A stretch of DNA of 64,000 nucleotides. Origin: Eubacterium sp. GTDB lineage: Bacteria > Bacillota > Clostridia > Lachnospirales > Lachnospiraceae. The notes below the pieces were generated by a model. That model saw only the letters and a list, made by a program, of their open reading frames with translations, was not told the DNA's origin and did not search any database. The stretch is from NCBI GenBank assembly GCA_017433825.1, contig JAFRGL010000006.1:1-64000 (forward strand). The letters are read 5' to 3'. A program made the position numbers and the translations under genes. Shown here in pieces: positions 52,773 through 61,574 of this stretch (position 1 is its first letter; every line of letters begins with the position of its first letter).

Positions 52773-52946
52773 GCGTGAGCGCTGAAAAGGGAGGATTATT
52801 CACGAAATCTGCGCCCTTTTTGCGCATCCGGCAGCTGTAAGCCAAAGCCCCGGCCAGGCTGCCCTGCGGGATGTAAAGCCATCCGGACAGTGGTTTAATC
52901 CCGGTATTTTCAATATGAACGAGCAATTAAATAGGAGATTGTATCC
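52773..52946 (+). promoter_or_regulatory. structured leader of rplM mRNA
   Basis: About 174 bases of untranslated leader separate the promoter from rplM. It can form three hairpins in a row: TGCGC/GCGCA (52810-52814 with 52822-52826), GGCAGC/GCTGCC (52830-52835 with 52858-52863) and GGATG/CATCC (52869-52873 with 52880-52884). An L13 leader that allows autoregulation is known in other Firmicutes (Rfam L13_leader); whether this belongs to it needs a covariance search. Confidence 0.5.
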
Positions 52947-53375
52947 ATGAAGACTTTTATGGCTAACCCTGACAAGATTGAGAGAAAATGGTTTGTGGTG
53001 GATGCAGAAGGCGCAACCCTCGGCCGTCTTTCCACAGAAGTCGCCTCAATCTTAAGAGGTAAGAAGAAACCGGAATATACCCCCAATGTGGATACCGGTG
53101 ATTACGTAATCGTTGTTAACGCAGAGAAGATTAAAGTTACCGGCAAAAAGCTGGACCAGAAGATTTACTACCGTCACTCCGACCATGTAGGCGGCCTGAA
53201 GGAGACCACTCTACGCGAGATGCTTGCCAAGAAGCCCGAGAGAGTTATCGAACTTGCCGTTAAAGGCATGCTTCCCAAGGGACCCTTAGGAAGAGCCATG
53301 GGAAAGAAGCTCTTTGTTTATGCTGGTGCCGAGCATCCGCATACAGCTCAGAAACCGGAAGCGCTTGCGCTTTAA
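52947..53375 (+). CDS. rplM: 50S ribosomal protein L13
   Basis: The 142-residue protein shows the L13 pattern: [20 protein letters not shown] at the start, [33 protein letters not shown] and [19 protein letters not shown]. It is an early-assembling 50S protein. TAGGAGA lies upstream. It is paired as usual with rpsI, 16 bases downstream. Confidence 0.98.
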   Translation: MKTFMANPDKIERKWFVVDAEGATLGRLSTEVASILRGKKKPEYTPNVDTGDYVIVVNAEKIKVTGKKLDQKIYYRHSDHVGGLKETTLREMLAKKPERVIELAVKGMLPKGPLGRAMGKKLFVYAGAEHPHTAQKPEALAL

Positions 53376-53391
53376 TTGAGGGAGGAAAGAT

Positions 53392-53784
53392 ATGGCCAGT
53401 GCAAGATTTTACGGAACAGGCAGAAGAAAAAAATCAGTAGCCAGAGTATATCTGGTACCCGGAACAGGCAACATCACCATCAACAAGAGAAGCATTGACG
53501 AGTATTTCGGCCTTGAAACCCTTAAGGTTACCGTTCGTCAGCCCCTTGCTGCTACCGATACAGTTGATAAATTCGACGTCCTCGTGAACGTTCACGGCGG
53601 CGGCTACACCGGTCAGGCCGGTGCTATCCGTCACGGCATCTCCAGAGCCCTGGTTCAGGCTGATGCGGAATACCGTCCCGCCTTAAAGGCAGCCGGATTC
53701 CTTACCCGTGACCCGAGAATGAAAGAACGTAAGAAGTACGGTCTCAAGGCTGCCCGTCGCGCTCCGCAGTTCAGCAAACGTTAA
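53392..53784 (+). CDS. rpsI: 30S ribosomal protein S9
   Basis: The 130-residue protein has [19 protein letters not shown] at the start, [19 protein letters not shown] in the middle and the conserved C-terminal RRAPQFSKR whose tail reaches the P-site tRNA. GGGAGGAAAG lies upstream. A terminator follows. Confidence 0.98.
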   Translation: MASARFYGTGRRKKSVARVYLVPGTGNITINKRSIDEYFGLETLKVTVRQPLAATDTVDKFDVLVNVHGGGYTGQAGAIRHGISRALVQADAEYRPALKAAGFLTRDPRMKERKKYGLKAARRAPQFSKR

Positions 53785-53803
53785 TCGAAACTTCAAAAAG
53801 TCC

Positions 53804-53838
53804 AAAAGCCCTGGAAACCCGTTTTCCGGGGCTTTTTT
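53804..53838 (+). terminator. intrinsic terminator of rplM-rpsI
   Basis: AAAAGCCC-t-GGAAA pairs with TTTCC-g-GGGCTTTT around CCCGT, ending in six T (53833-53838). Confidence 0.92.
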
Positions 53839-54001
53839 GTCTGAATCTCTTTGATTTGTTTTCACAGTTTTGAAGAAATATTATCGAAATACAGTCGGTA
53901 ATACTCTGGATGCTGCTCTTTTGGGCTTCAGTAGTTAAAAGAAAAGGTAATTCTTTTAGAAGCGAGAGCCTGGAGGGATGCAATACAGTCTTGAATCAGC
54001 A
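53839..54001. other. intergenic stretch with no recognised feature
   Basis: This AT-rich stretch of 163 bases between the rpsI terminator and the next promoter shows no convincing frame, hairpin or repeat. Confidence 0.6.
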
Positions 54002-54030
54002 TTGAAAAAATGTTGCTATTATAATATAAT
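54002..54030 (+). promoter_or_regulatory. sigma-A promoter of the GNAT gene at 54200
   Basis: TTGAAA (54002-54007) and TATAAT (54025-54030) are 17 bases apart. A second overlapping TATAAT lies at 54020-54025. The gene starts about 163 bases after the expected transcription start, leaving a long leader. Confidence 0.8.
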
Positions 54031-54135
54031 ATTTTTACAAATTAAATATCGGTCATCGGAGGACAGTACGCCGTAGCGTAGGGGATCGTAAAGTGAAAGC
54101 TTTGCAGGCCGCCTGTTGGATAAGATGTCGAGTGA

Positions 54136-54180
54136 GCTCGGAGCATTTGGCTTTTGCCTTGTGTTGCCGAGCCATTTTTA
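54136..54180 (+). promoter_or_regulatory. terminator-like hairpin in the leader of a GNAT gene
   Basis: GCTCGG-AGCA (54136-54145) pairs with TGTT-g-CCGAGC (54162-54172), with an inner GGC/GCC stem around TTTT, followed by CATTTTTA. It ends 20 bases before the GNAT start and just before its ribosome site (GAAGGAGG), so it could be an attenuator. A 19-codon frame, ATG 54125 to TGA 54182-54184, runs through the hairpin, but its ribosome site is weak. Confidence 0.5.
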
Positions 54181-54199
54181 TTGAAGGAGGATTTTTAGT

Positions 54200-54790
54200 A
54201 TGGCAAACATTACTCTTACCCGGCTTACTGAGGATGACCGGGAGCAATTCATCCTCGACAATCAGTACGCATTCAAATATGGGGCAATGGAAGAATTCGG
54301 AGAGCGTGATAACCACTTTGAGGAGGAGGGCGAGATCATTTCCCGAAAAACGATAGAAAACAGTATCGATAATGGTGTTGCTTATCGTATCAGGGAAGAT
54401 GGCAAAATTGTCGGGGGGCTGGTACTGACAATCAATGAAATGACGCAGCATAATCATCTGGACCTGTTATTTATCACGCCGGCGGTACACAGCAAAGGCG
54501 TTGGCACGGCTGCCTGGAAGGAAGTGGAACGCCTGTATCCGGAAACAAAAATCTGGGAGACATGTACTCCTTATTTCGAGACCAGGAACATCCACTTCTA
54601 TGTCAATAAGTGCGGATTCCACATCGTCGAGTTTTTCAACAGCCACCATCCGGATCCGCATGATCCGGAAACCGGGGAGGTAAATAACCTTGACGGCGAG
54701 GAACCCGACGGCATGTTCCGGTTTGAAAAACAGGTAAACTACCCACCTGCTCCTGCTGGAATTATTCACACACTTTTGCATCGTATATGA
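54200..54790 (+). CDS. GNAT family N-acetyltransferase
   Basis: The 196-residue protein matches small clostridial GNATs: MANITLTRLTEDDREQFIL, then LLFITPAVHSKGVGTAAWKE with the cofactor loop HSKGVG, and FYVNKCGFHIVEFFNSHHPD. The C-terminus runs about 18 residues past the usual end at FRFEK. GAAGGAGG lies upstream. The leader contains a terminator-like hairpin, so its expression may be conditional. The substrate is unknown. Confidence 0.85.
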   Translation: MANITLTRLTEDDREQFILDNQYAFKYGAMEEFGERDNHFEEEGEIISRKTIENSIDNGVAYRIREDGKIVGGLVLTINEMTQHNHLDLLFITPAVHSKGVGTAAWKEVERLYPETKIWETCTPYFETRNIHFYVNKCGFHIVEFFNSHHPDPHDPETGEVNNLDGEEPDGMFRFEKQVNYPPAPAGIIHTLLHRI

Positions 54791-54811
54791 AGTTTGACTT
54801 CGGTTCCCGGA

Positions 54812-54840
54812 TTGAGGTTCATTCGCATTTGTGGTATGAT
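54812..54840 (+). promoter_or_regulatory. sigma-A promoter of the propeller-phosphatase gene
   Basis: TTGAGG (54812-54817) and TATGAT (54835-54840) are 17 bases apart, with TGG before the -10 as an extended -10, 50 bases before the GTG start. Confidence 0.75.
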
Positions 54841-54889
54841 AAATTATGTCATTCTCATCACTGACAAATCCAACAAGGAGTTACAACAG

Positions 54890-57800
54890 GTGAAAACGAT
54901 TAAGAAAAAACTGATTAGAGTTTTGGCAGCAGTCATACTCCTTATGCTGATCTTTACCGGGGCTGGAGGAGCGGTGTCTGCAGACAGTGAGTCTGACTGG
55001 GACGAGATGAGTTTTGAAGCCCAGAACAATTACAGGATATTCGATATCGACTCGGGTCTGCCGTTTTTAGGCTATATGGCAGTCGCACAGACACCGGACG
55101 GTTTTATTTATACAGGCGGTTACGGCGGACTGGTGCGTTATGACGGCAGGAAATTTGAGCGCCTTTCCGGTGTTGACAGCGTGGTCAGCCTCTGCGTCGT
55201 GAAGGACGGAGGTCTGTGGATCGGTACGAATGTCGGCATTCTTGTGCATATGTCCCCGAACGACGAAATGACCTACTATGGAAAGGAACAAGGCCTGGAC
55301 GTTGTGTCCATCCGTGCTATCTGCGCTGACGCGGCAGGCAACGTGGTATTCGGAACGGACCAGGGGGTCTATGTATTGGATACTGCCGGCTCAATCCGCC
55401 TTATTGACGACGAACGGCTGCACCAGTGCTATGTCAATCAGATGAGCAGTGATGACGACGGCGTAATTTACGGTTCTGACTACAACGGGAATGTGTTTGT
55501 GATACGGGACCTGAAGGTTGAATATTATTTTGACGGCGCGTCCATCGGCAAATCGGTTCAGACAGTCAGCGGTGATTCCCTGAAGAAAGGTTATATCTAT
55601 ATCGGCACCACGGGTTCGGAAATCCTTCACGGCAGCCTTGCCCAGCCCATAGATACCTTTGAAGTGATTTCCGTTCCCGGACTTATGAACATCAATGCCA
55701 TCATATATAATGACGGGCGGCTGTGGATCTGCTCCGACGGCGGTGTCGGTTTCATCGATAAAAACAAAAATTTCACGAAACTGTCCGACACAGCATTCAA
55801 TTCCGGTGTCGCGATGTGTGCTGACTATGAGGGCAATCTTTGGTTTGCTTCCTCCAGAAACGGACTCATCCGTATCAGCACCAGCGATTTTGCTGACCTT
55901 AACCAGATGACAAGGGAACTGAACGACCGTGTGGTCAATACCACATGGATGGAAGACGGACTGCTTTATGTGGGTACCGATACAGGCCTTCTGATTCTGA
56001 ACAGCAAAGGGGAAACGGTCGACAAGCCTGTTTACTCTTATCTGAAAAATGCCCGTATACGTGTCATAAAAGGGGACAGCAAGGGAAACCTGTGGTTTTG
56101 TACATTCAGTGATTACGGCCTGATGTGCCGCAGGGCAGACGGGGAAATCGTGAATTATACCCAGGAAGACGGCATGCTGTCCAACAACATCCGTACACTG
56201 TACGAGATGGAGGACGGTACGATAGCCGTCTCTGTAACCGGCGGTGTGCAGCTAATGCGAAACGGAAAGATAGTACAGTCTTTCAGCGAATCCGAAGGTA
56301 TACCGACTAACTCTATCCTGTCTTTGTGTGAAGACTTCGAAGGCCGGCTGATATTAGGCACAAACGGAAGAGGACTGTATATGATAGAAGGAGACCGGGC
56401 GGTACCCTATCCAATCGCAGATGAACTGGATAACGGTGTTATCATGGGTATCAAAAGGGATGACAGCCGTCATTGCTTCTGGCTTATTACAGGCGGTTCC
56501 TTAAGCATTCTGAAAGACGGTGTCGCGCAGCTGCTTGACTATTATCCCCCGGAGCTTAATTCAAACGGCTGTTATGATGTGCTGTGCGCGGATACCGGAA
56601 AGGTTTTCCTGATGTGCAACACAGGTATCCTGGTGATGGACGGCGACGATCTGATGGCCGGGACGGTTACGGAATACGAGCATTATAATTCAAAAAAAGG
56701 CCTGCCTCACATGGTTACACCAAACTCCAGAAGCTTTGTAACAAAAAACGGCGATGCCTATGTGGCCTGCAGTGACGGCCTTATCCGCGTGAATCTCAAT
56801 AATATCCAGGCGACAGGCGTGACACCCATCCTTTCAATTCCTTTTGTGGAAATTGATACGGATGAGAAGCCGCAGCGTCTGACCGACGGCGAAACCATAA
56901 CCATTTCTGCAAGCACCCGCCGTCTGAGTATTTATCCTTACGTGCTTTCATACGGGCTGGACGACCCGAAGGTCTCTTATTATCTGGAAGGCTTCGACCG
57001 TGTGCCTGTAATAAGCTCCAAAGAAGATTTGGGCCAGGTCAGCTATACAAACCTTAAGGGCGGCAGTTACACCTTCCATCTGAAGCTGGAGGACGGATCA
57101 GAAGGAGGCCCCAGTGCTTCCGTAACCATTGTGAAGCTTAAAGCTTTCTATGAGCAGCCGGTATTCTGGGCCGCTGTGATTGCAGCGGTTGTACTGCTGA
57201 TCGCATGGATCGTGCGGCAGATGCTCAAAAAGCAGGCACGCATGCTGGAGAACAAGGCCAGGGAAGAGCAGCGCAGGAAGGAAGAGGAGAGGATAAGCCG
57301 CGAGCTGAATATGGCAGCCAGTATACAGGCAGGTGCACTGCCCAGTATCTTCCCGGCTTTTCCGGATCGGAAAGAATTTGATATTTATGCATCCATGACT
57401 CCTGCGAAGGAGGTCGGCGGCGATTTTTATGATTTCTTCATGGTAGACGACAACCATCTGGGCATGGTGATCGCAGACGTATCTGACAAGGGTGTGCCTG
57501 CCGCGCTTTACATGATGTCCGCCAAGATGACCATCAGCAGCCATGCCAAGATGGGAAAATCGCCCAAAGATGTGCTGGAGGCCGCAAACACTGCACTGAC
57601 CTCCGGTAACAATGAAGAAATGTTTGTTACGGTGTGGCTGGGCATTCTGGATTTGAAGAGCGGACTTCTGACTGTGGCCAATGCCGGACACGAATGCCCG
57701 ATTCTTATGCAGCCGGGCGGAAAATTCGAAATCATAAAGGAACGCCACGGTTTTGTACTGGGCGGCATGCCGAATATCAAATACAGGGAACATGAGCTTT

Positions 57801-58051
57801 TGCTTAAACCGGGAGCCAAACTGTTTGTCTATACGGATGGCGTGCCGGAGGCCAGCAATGAAAAACAGGAGTTCTTCGGCCTCGAAAGGACCGTTTCGGC
57901 ATTGAATCAGAATGTGGATGCAGCGCCGCAGGAGATTTTGGAAAACGTGCATATCGCCGTAAACCAGTTTGTAGCGGGAGCTCCCCAGTTTGACGATCTG
58001 ACTATGATGTGCCTGCAGTATAACGGAGTGCAGGAAAGTCAGAATCAGTAA
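54890..58051 (+). CDS. membrane sensor: beta-propeller, Y_Y_Y domain and PP2C/SpoIIE phosphatase
   Basis: The 1053-residue protein has an N-terminal membrane/signal segment (about 9-27), two-component-regulator propeller repeats across the extracytoplasmic part (about 45-660; units such as GLWIGTNVGILVHM and GNLWFASSRNGLIRI), a Y_Y_Y-type strand domain (about 670-747), a membrane helix (about 753-775), a charged coiled coil, and a PP2C/SpoIIE-type Ser/Thr phosphatase (about 813-1045) with metal Asp residues in GGDFYDFF, VIADVSDKG, YTDGVPEA and FDDLTMM. The start is GTG 54890 with AAGGAG nine bases upstream. RsbU-like output suggests it controls an anti-sigma-factor antagonist; no such partner gene is next to it. 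Confidence 0.85.
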   Translation: MKTIKKKLIRVLAAVILLMLIFTGAGGAVSADSESDWDEMSFEAQNNYRIFDIDSGLPFLGYMAVAQTPDGFIYTGGYGGLVRYDGRKFERLSGVDSVVSLCVVKDGGLWIGTNVGILVHMSPNDEMTYYGKEQGLDVVSIRAICADAAGNVVFGTDQGVYVLDTAGSIRLIDDERLHQCYVNQMSSDDDGVIYGSDYNGNVFVIRDLKVEYYFDGASIGKSVQTVSGDSLKKGYIYIGTTGSEILHGSLAQPIDTFEVISVPGLMNINAIIYNDGRLWICSDGGVGFIDKNKNFTKLSDTAFNSGVAMCADYEGNLWFASSRNGLIRISTSDFADLNQMTRELNDRVVNTTWMEDGLLYVGTDTGLLILNSKGETVDKPVYSYLKNARIRVIKGDSKGNLWFCTFSDYGLMCRRADGEIVNYTQEDGMLSNNIRTLYEMEDGTIAVSVTGGVQLMRNGKIVQSFSESEGIPTNSILSLCEDFEGRLILGTNGRGLYMIEGDRAVPYPIADELDNGVIMGIKRDDSRHCFWLITGGSLSILKDGVAQLLDYYPPELNSNGCYDVLCADTGKVFLMCNTGILVMDGDDLMAGTVTEYEHYNSKKGLPHMVTPNSRSFVTKNGDAYVACSDGLIRVNLNNIQATGVTPILSIPFVEIDTDEKPQRLTDGETITISASTRRLSIYPYVLSYGLDDPKVSYYLEGFDRVPVISSKEDLGQVSYTNLKGGSYTFHLKLEDGSEGGPSASVTIVKLKAFYEQPVFWAAVIAAVVLLIAWIVRQMLKKQARMLENKAREEQRRKEEERISRELNMAASIQAGALPSIFPAFPDRKEFDIYASMTPAKEVGGDFYDFFMVDDNHLGMVIADVSDKGVPAALYMMSAKMTISSHAKMGKSPKDVLEAANTALTSGNNEEMFVTVWLGILDLKSGLLTVANAGHECPILMQPGGKFEIIKERHGFVLGGMPNIKYREHELLLKPGAKLFVYTDGVPEASNEKQEFFGLERTVSALNQNVDAAPQEILENVHIAVNQFVAGAPQFDDLTMMCLQYNGVQESQNQ

Positions 58052-58081
58052 AAGCGTGTTGGGAATAAGCAGGAGGAAAAA

Positions 58082-59254
58082 ATGGCTTTGAATTTTCAGT
58101 TCTATCAGAAAACAAAGGTATTGGTCGGTGCGGGTGCAGTAAAGCAGCTGGGAGAGCTGGCAGATCTGATAGGAGGCAGGAAAGCCCTTGTGGTTGCGGA
58201 TCCGGGTATTACAGCTGCCGGTATCGCACAAAAGGTGCTGGATGTGCTTAAAGACAGCGGCATGGAAGCTGTTTTGTTCGATGGAAATGAACCCAATCCG
58301 CCCATTACGGCCTGTGAGAAGGGATATGAAGTCTGTCAGAGAGAGAAATGCGATTATGTCATAGGTGTGGGCGGAGGATCTAATCTGGACTGCGCGAAAG
58401 GCATTAATATTCTTCGGTTCAATCAGGGACCGCTGATTCAGTATGCCAATATGGCAAAGCCTTTTGATGTGGGAAGCGGACTGATTATGATTCCGACAAC
58501 GTCCGGTACCGGTTCGGAAATGTCTGACGGTGCCATACTTTCCGACGAAAACCATATTAAGCAGAATTTCATCGCGGACAGCGCCTTTGCCGACTATGCG
58601 ATTCTTGATCCTGAATTAATGACCGGCATGCCGCCGCAGCTTACTGCATTTACAGGGCTTGATGCGCTGGCACATGCTTTGGAATCTGTTACCGGCACAC
58701 TGTCGAATCCTTATCTCGAGTTCGTTTGTGAACAGACGGTCCGTGATATAGCCCGTTACCTTCCCCGCGCGGTTGCCGACGGAAATGACCTGAAAGCACG
58801 CGAGAAAATGGCGGTTGCGTCCAATATCGGCGGATTCGAGCTTGTTTACGGCCATACGTGTGCCGGGCATTCCATTGCGCAGACTGTGGGAGCATTCTTT
58901 AATGTTCCGCATGGTGCCGCATGCGGTTACGTTACTCCCTGGATTACCGAGTACAACGCGGCTGCAGTACCGGAAACCGTCAGGACAATGATGGAAGCCA
59001 TGGGTCTGGTATTTGACGGTACCGAATCGCCGGTTGAAATAGGCGCAAAATCCCGGGATTTCCTGCTTGATTTTGTTTACAATAAATGCAAGGTACCGCC
59101 GCTGGCTGAAGCTTTCCCTGATTATGATGAGAGCCGGTTCGAAGAATGTGCAGCCGCCTGCAGGTCGGAGTTTTTCCAGCAGTTCAACCCGCGCAGAATG
59201 AGTAAGGATGACTGCCTGGAGATTATCAGAAAAATGTATGCTTATGCGGTATGA
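58082..59254 (+). CDS. iron-containing alcohol dehydrogenase
   Basis: The 390-residue enzyme is of the Fe-ADH family (group III): GVGGGSNLDCAKG nucleotide site near residues 96-108, IPTTSGTGSEMSDGAI, and metal ligands in GLDALAHALE (Asp, His) and the stretch from YGHTCAGHSIAQ to FFNVPHG (His, His). It likely reduces an aldehyde or ketone with NAD(P)H; the substrate is unclear. GGAGG precedes the ATG by six bases. It follows the phosphatase gene by 30 bases and may be co-transcribed with it. Confidence 0.9.
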   Translation: MALNFQFYQKTKVLVGAGAVKQLGELADLIGGRKALVVADPGITAAGIAQKVLDVLKDSGMEAVLFDGNEPNPPITACEKGYEVCQREKCDYVIGVGGGSNLDCAKGINILRFNQGPLIQYANMAKPFDVGSGLIMIPTTSGTGSEMSDGAILSDENHIKQNFIADSAFADYAILDPELMTGMPPQLTAFTGLDALAHALESVTGTLSNPYLEFVCEQTVRDIARYLPRAVADGNDLKAREKMAVASNIGGFELVYGHTCAGHSIAQTVGAFFNVPHGAACGYVTPWITEYNAAAVPETVRTMMEAMGLVFDGTESPVEIGAKSRDFLLDFVYNKCKVPPLAEAFPDYDESRFEECAAACRSEFFQQFNPRRMSKDDCLEIIRKMYAYAV

Positions 59255-59288
59255 TGCCGGCTAAATGAACAAAGAAGAGGAAAAAGCA

Positions 59289-59783
59289 GTGCCTGGAATG
59301 ACGGTTTTCAATAAGCCCAAACTGAAAGAACTCTGGTTCCGGCAGAAGTTCATGTCGGATGAGGACACCATGTCTTATAATCATGTCTGGGGCGGGACGA
59401 TACCTTTCCCGGAAAGCGACTGGGAAGACTGGTATGAGCACTGGCTGGTTAATCATGGAAACAACAGGTTCTATCGGTATCTGGCAGATACAAAGAATGG
59501 TACCTTTGTCGGAGAAGCCGCATATCATTTCGATGAGAAACGGAAATTCTTTCTGGCTGATGTGATCGTTGCGGCAGAATACCGTGGCAAGGGTTATGGC
59601 AGGGAAGGCCTCCGGCTGCTGTGTGACGCAGCAAAGGCAAATGGCGTCGATGTGCTCCGGGATGATATTGCCATTGACAATCCGGCGATCCGAGTGTTCT
59701 TAAAAGCCGGGTTCACAGAGGAATTCCGCACGGATGAAATCATTATGCTGAAGAAAGACTTGAAACCAAGCCCGGGGAAATAA
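59289..59783 (+). CDS. GNAT family N-acetyltransferase
   Basis: The protein (about 165 residues) has FNKPKLKELWFRQKFMSDED, HVWGGTIPFPESDWEDWYEH and the cofactor loop EYRGKGYGREGLR, typical of a clostridial GNAT group. The start is uncertain: GTG 59289 has GAGG eight bases upstream and is preferred; ATG 59298 and ATG 59265 are alternatives, the last without a ribosome site. It lies 34 bases after the dehydrogenase stop. Confidence 0.8.
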   Translation: MPGMTVFNKPKLKELWFRQKFMSDEDTMSYNHVWGGTIPFPESDWEDWYEHWLVNHGNNRFYRYLADTKNGTFVGEAAYHFDEKRKFFLADVIVAAEYRGKGYGREGLRLLCDAAKANGVDVLRDDIAIDNPAIRVFLKAGFTEEFRTDEIIMLKKDLKPSPGK

Positions 59784-59833
59784 TCGTTATCGGATGTTCC
59801 GGATGAGGCAAAAAACTAAAAGGAAACGCAGAA

Positions 59834-60625
59834 ATGAGCACCAGAAAAGAAATCGTAAGCAGTTTTTATGGCCAGAACGATGAGGATAAACGGCTGGAAA
59901 GAACCCGCCATGGTCAGCTTGAGTATTATACCACCATGACCTACATCCATCGGTATGCGGATAAGAGCTCCAGAATCCTTGAGGTTGGCGCCGGACCCGG
60001 CAGATATTCCATTGCGCTTGCAAAAGAAGGAATGGATGTAACCGCCGTCGAGCTGGTTGAAAGCAATCTCGCAATTCTGAAAGAAAACAGTAAGGGTTTA
60101 AAAAATCTTACATCATACCAGGGGGATGCAACCAACCTTGGCATGTTTGAAGATAACTCCTTCGATGAAACGCTGATTTTTGGCCCGATGTACCATTTGT
60201 ATGAACCAGATGAGGTAAACCGTGCGATTGATGAGGCAATCCGGGTCACAAAACCGGGAGGCGTGATCCTGTTCGCGTTTATTTCCGTATTTGCTATCAT
60301 GTACGCAAACTACTTTTACGGAAGATGGACGGAAGGCCAGGAAGAGAATTTTACGGAAGACTATCAGGTAAGGCACTTTAAGGAGCAGCTTTTCACCGGA
60401 TACGATATAGCTGAATTTGAGAAACTGTTTCATGAAAAGCCGGTTGAATGGATAACAACGACAGGCGTGGACGGCCTTCTGGAGCCCATTGAAAAACGGC
60501 CGGATTTTTACCTTTCAGACGAGGATTTTAAAGCCCTTGCACAGTGGTATCTGGCTTTTTCCGAAAAAAGAGAATTGCTGGGAAACACGAACCACCTTCT
60601 GTATATTTGCCGGAAAAAACCATGA
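59834..60625 (+). CDS. class I SAM-dependent methyltransferase
   Basis: The 263-residue protein has the Rossmann methyltransferase motifs: ILEVGAGPGRYSIALAKEG (motif I, about 50-68), VTAVELVESNL (motif II), and DETLIFGPMYHLYEPDE (motif IV), followed by RVTKPGGVILFAF. The acceptor is unknown. AAGGAAACG lies upstream. The hairpin at 60633-60655 probably ends the transcript. Confidence 0.88.
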   Translation: MSTRKEIVSSFYGQNDEDKRLERTRHGQLEYYTTMTYIHRYADKSSRILEVGAGPGRYSIALAKEGMDVTAVELVESNLAILKENSKGLKNLTSYQGDATNLGMFEDNSFDETLIFGPMYHLYEPDEVNRAIDEAIRVTKPGGVILFAFISVFAIMYANYFYGRWTEGQEENFTEDYQVRHFKEQLFTGYDIAEFEKLFHEKPVEWITTTGVDGLLEPIEKRPDFYLSDEDFKALAQWYLAFSEKRELLGNTNHLLYICRKKP

Positions 60626-60632
60626 AGCTTAA

Positions 60633-60655
60633 TAAAACGGGAAGTATCCGTTTTA
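60633..60655 (+). terminator. hairpin terminator after methyltransferase
   Basis: TAAAACGG (60633-60640) pairs perfectly with CCGTTTTA (60648-60655) around GAAGTAT. The T run is within the 3' arm, so strength is moderate. Confidence 0.5.
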
Positions 60656-60699
60656 CCGGACTGTCACAGAAACCCTGAAACAGGAGTAATGCTTAAATA

Positions 60700-61440
60700 A
60701 TGGACCTGACAAGGAAAAAAGGACTGAATTCCAACCAGATAAAACTCATCGCAATCGCAGCGATGACAATTGACCACGTGGTCTGGCTCCTGTTCCCGGG
60801 CTGCCAGAAAATATGGTGGGTAATGCTTCTGCACGTCGTAGGAAGGCTGACAGCGCCGATTATGTGGTTCTTTATAGCTGAGGGATTCCATTATACCAGG
60901 AATGTCGGGAAGTATATTTTCAGGCTGTTTGTTTTTGCGGTCATATCTCATTTTGCCTACAATTTTGCAGGCGGAATACCGTTTATCCCGAACGGAATGT
61001 TTAATATGACCAGTGTGATGTGGTCGCTGGCGTGGTCGGTTGTCCTTATGGTCATCTTTACAACGGACCGTCTGCCCCAGTGGGCCAAAATCGTACTTAT
61101 GATTGCAATCTGCTTCATTACATTTCCCTCTGACTGGTCCACAATTGCGGCAATGTGTCCGGTGTTTTTATACCTGAACCGCGGCAATTTCAAAAAGCAG
61201 TCACTTGCCATGCTGATATGGACAGCCATGTATGCCGCTGTGTATTTTATCTTTCTGGACAAACCCTACGGGATTCTCCAGATGTGTACCCTGCTGTCGC
61301 TGCCGATCCTGAAGCAGTATAACGGTGAAAGAGGAAGCTGGAAGGGCATGAAATGGTTCTTCTATATTTATTATCCCGCGCATCTGTTTGTAATCGGTAT
61401 CATCAGGGTAATGATGGGAGGCGGCAGCATCTTTCCGTAA
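60700..61440 (+). CDS. TraX family membrane protein
   Basis: The 246-residue protein has about seven membrane segments and the TraX-like features IKLIAIAAMTIDHVVWLLF near the start, VGRLTAPIMWFFIAEGFHYT, and a late YIYYPAHLFVIGIIRV. TraX acetylates pilin in the F plasmid, but chromosomal Firmicutes members have no known role and no conjugation genes are near. AGGAG lies 13 bases before ATG 60700, an unusually long spacing. Confidence 0.85.
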   Translation: MDLTRKKGLNSNQIKLIAIAAMTIDHVVWLLFPGCQKIWWVMLLHVVGRLTAPIMWFFIAEGFHYTRNVGKYIFRLFVFAVISHFAYNFAGGIPFIPNGMFNMTSVMWSLAWSVVLMVIFTTDRLPQWAKIVLMIAICFITFPSDWSTIAAMCPVFLYLNRGNFKKQSLAMLIWTAMYAAVYFIFLDKPYGILQMCTLLSLPILKQYNGERGSWKGMKWFFYIYYPAHLFVIGIIRVMMGGGSIFP

Positions 61441-61498
61441 CCGGTCGGGATGGCCAGGGCTTTTTAAGGCCTGTTTTTGAAAATCTGCATGGCCGGTA

Positions 61499-61527
61499 TT
61501 GGAAGACTGCCCTTTTTCAGTTATAAT
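61499..61527 (+). promoter_or_regulatory. sigma-A promoter of the HD-domain gene
   Basis: TTGGAA (61499-61504) and TATAAT (61522-61527) are 17 bases apart, 47 bases before the start. Confidence 0.75.
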
Positions 61528-61574
61528 TATACCCGGACAATGTCTGATATCCGCTTAAAATGAAGGTGTACATT

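Noticed and set aside
57098-58555. Long minus-strand open frame across the phosphatase and dehydrogenase genes
   Set aside because: It spans the border of two well-supported plus-strand genes and has no recognisable domain.
60689-60700. Three-codon minicistron just before the TraX-like gene
   Set aside because: Its ATG is only two bases after AGGAG, too close for normal initiation.
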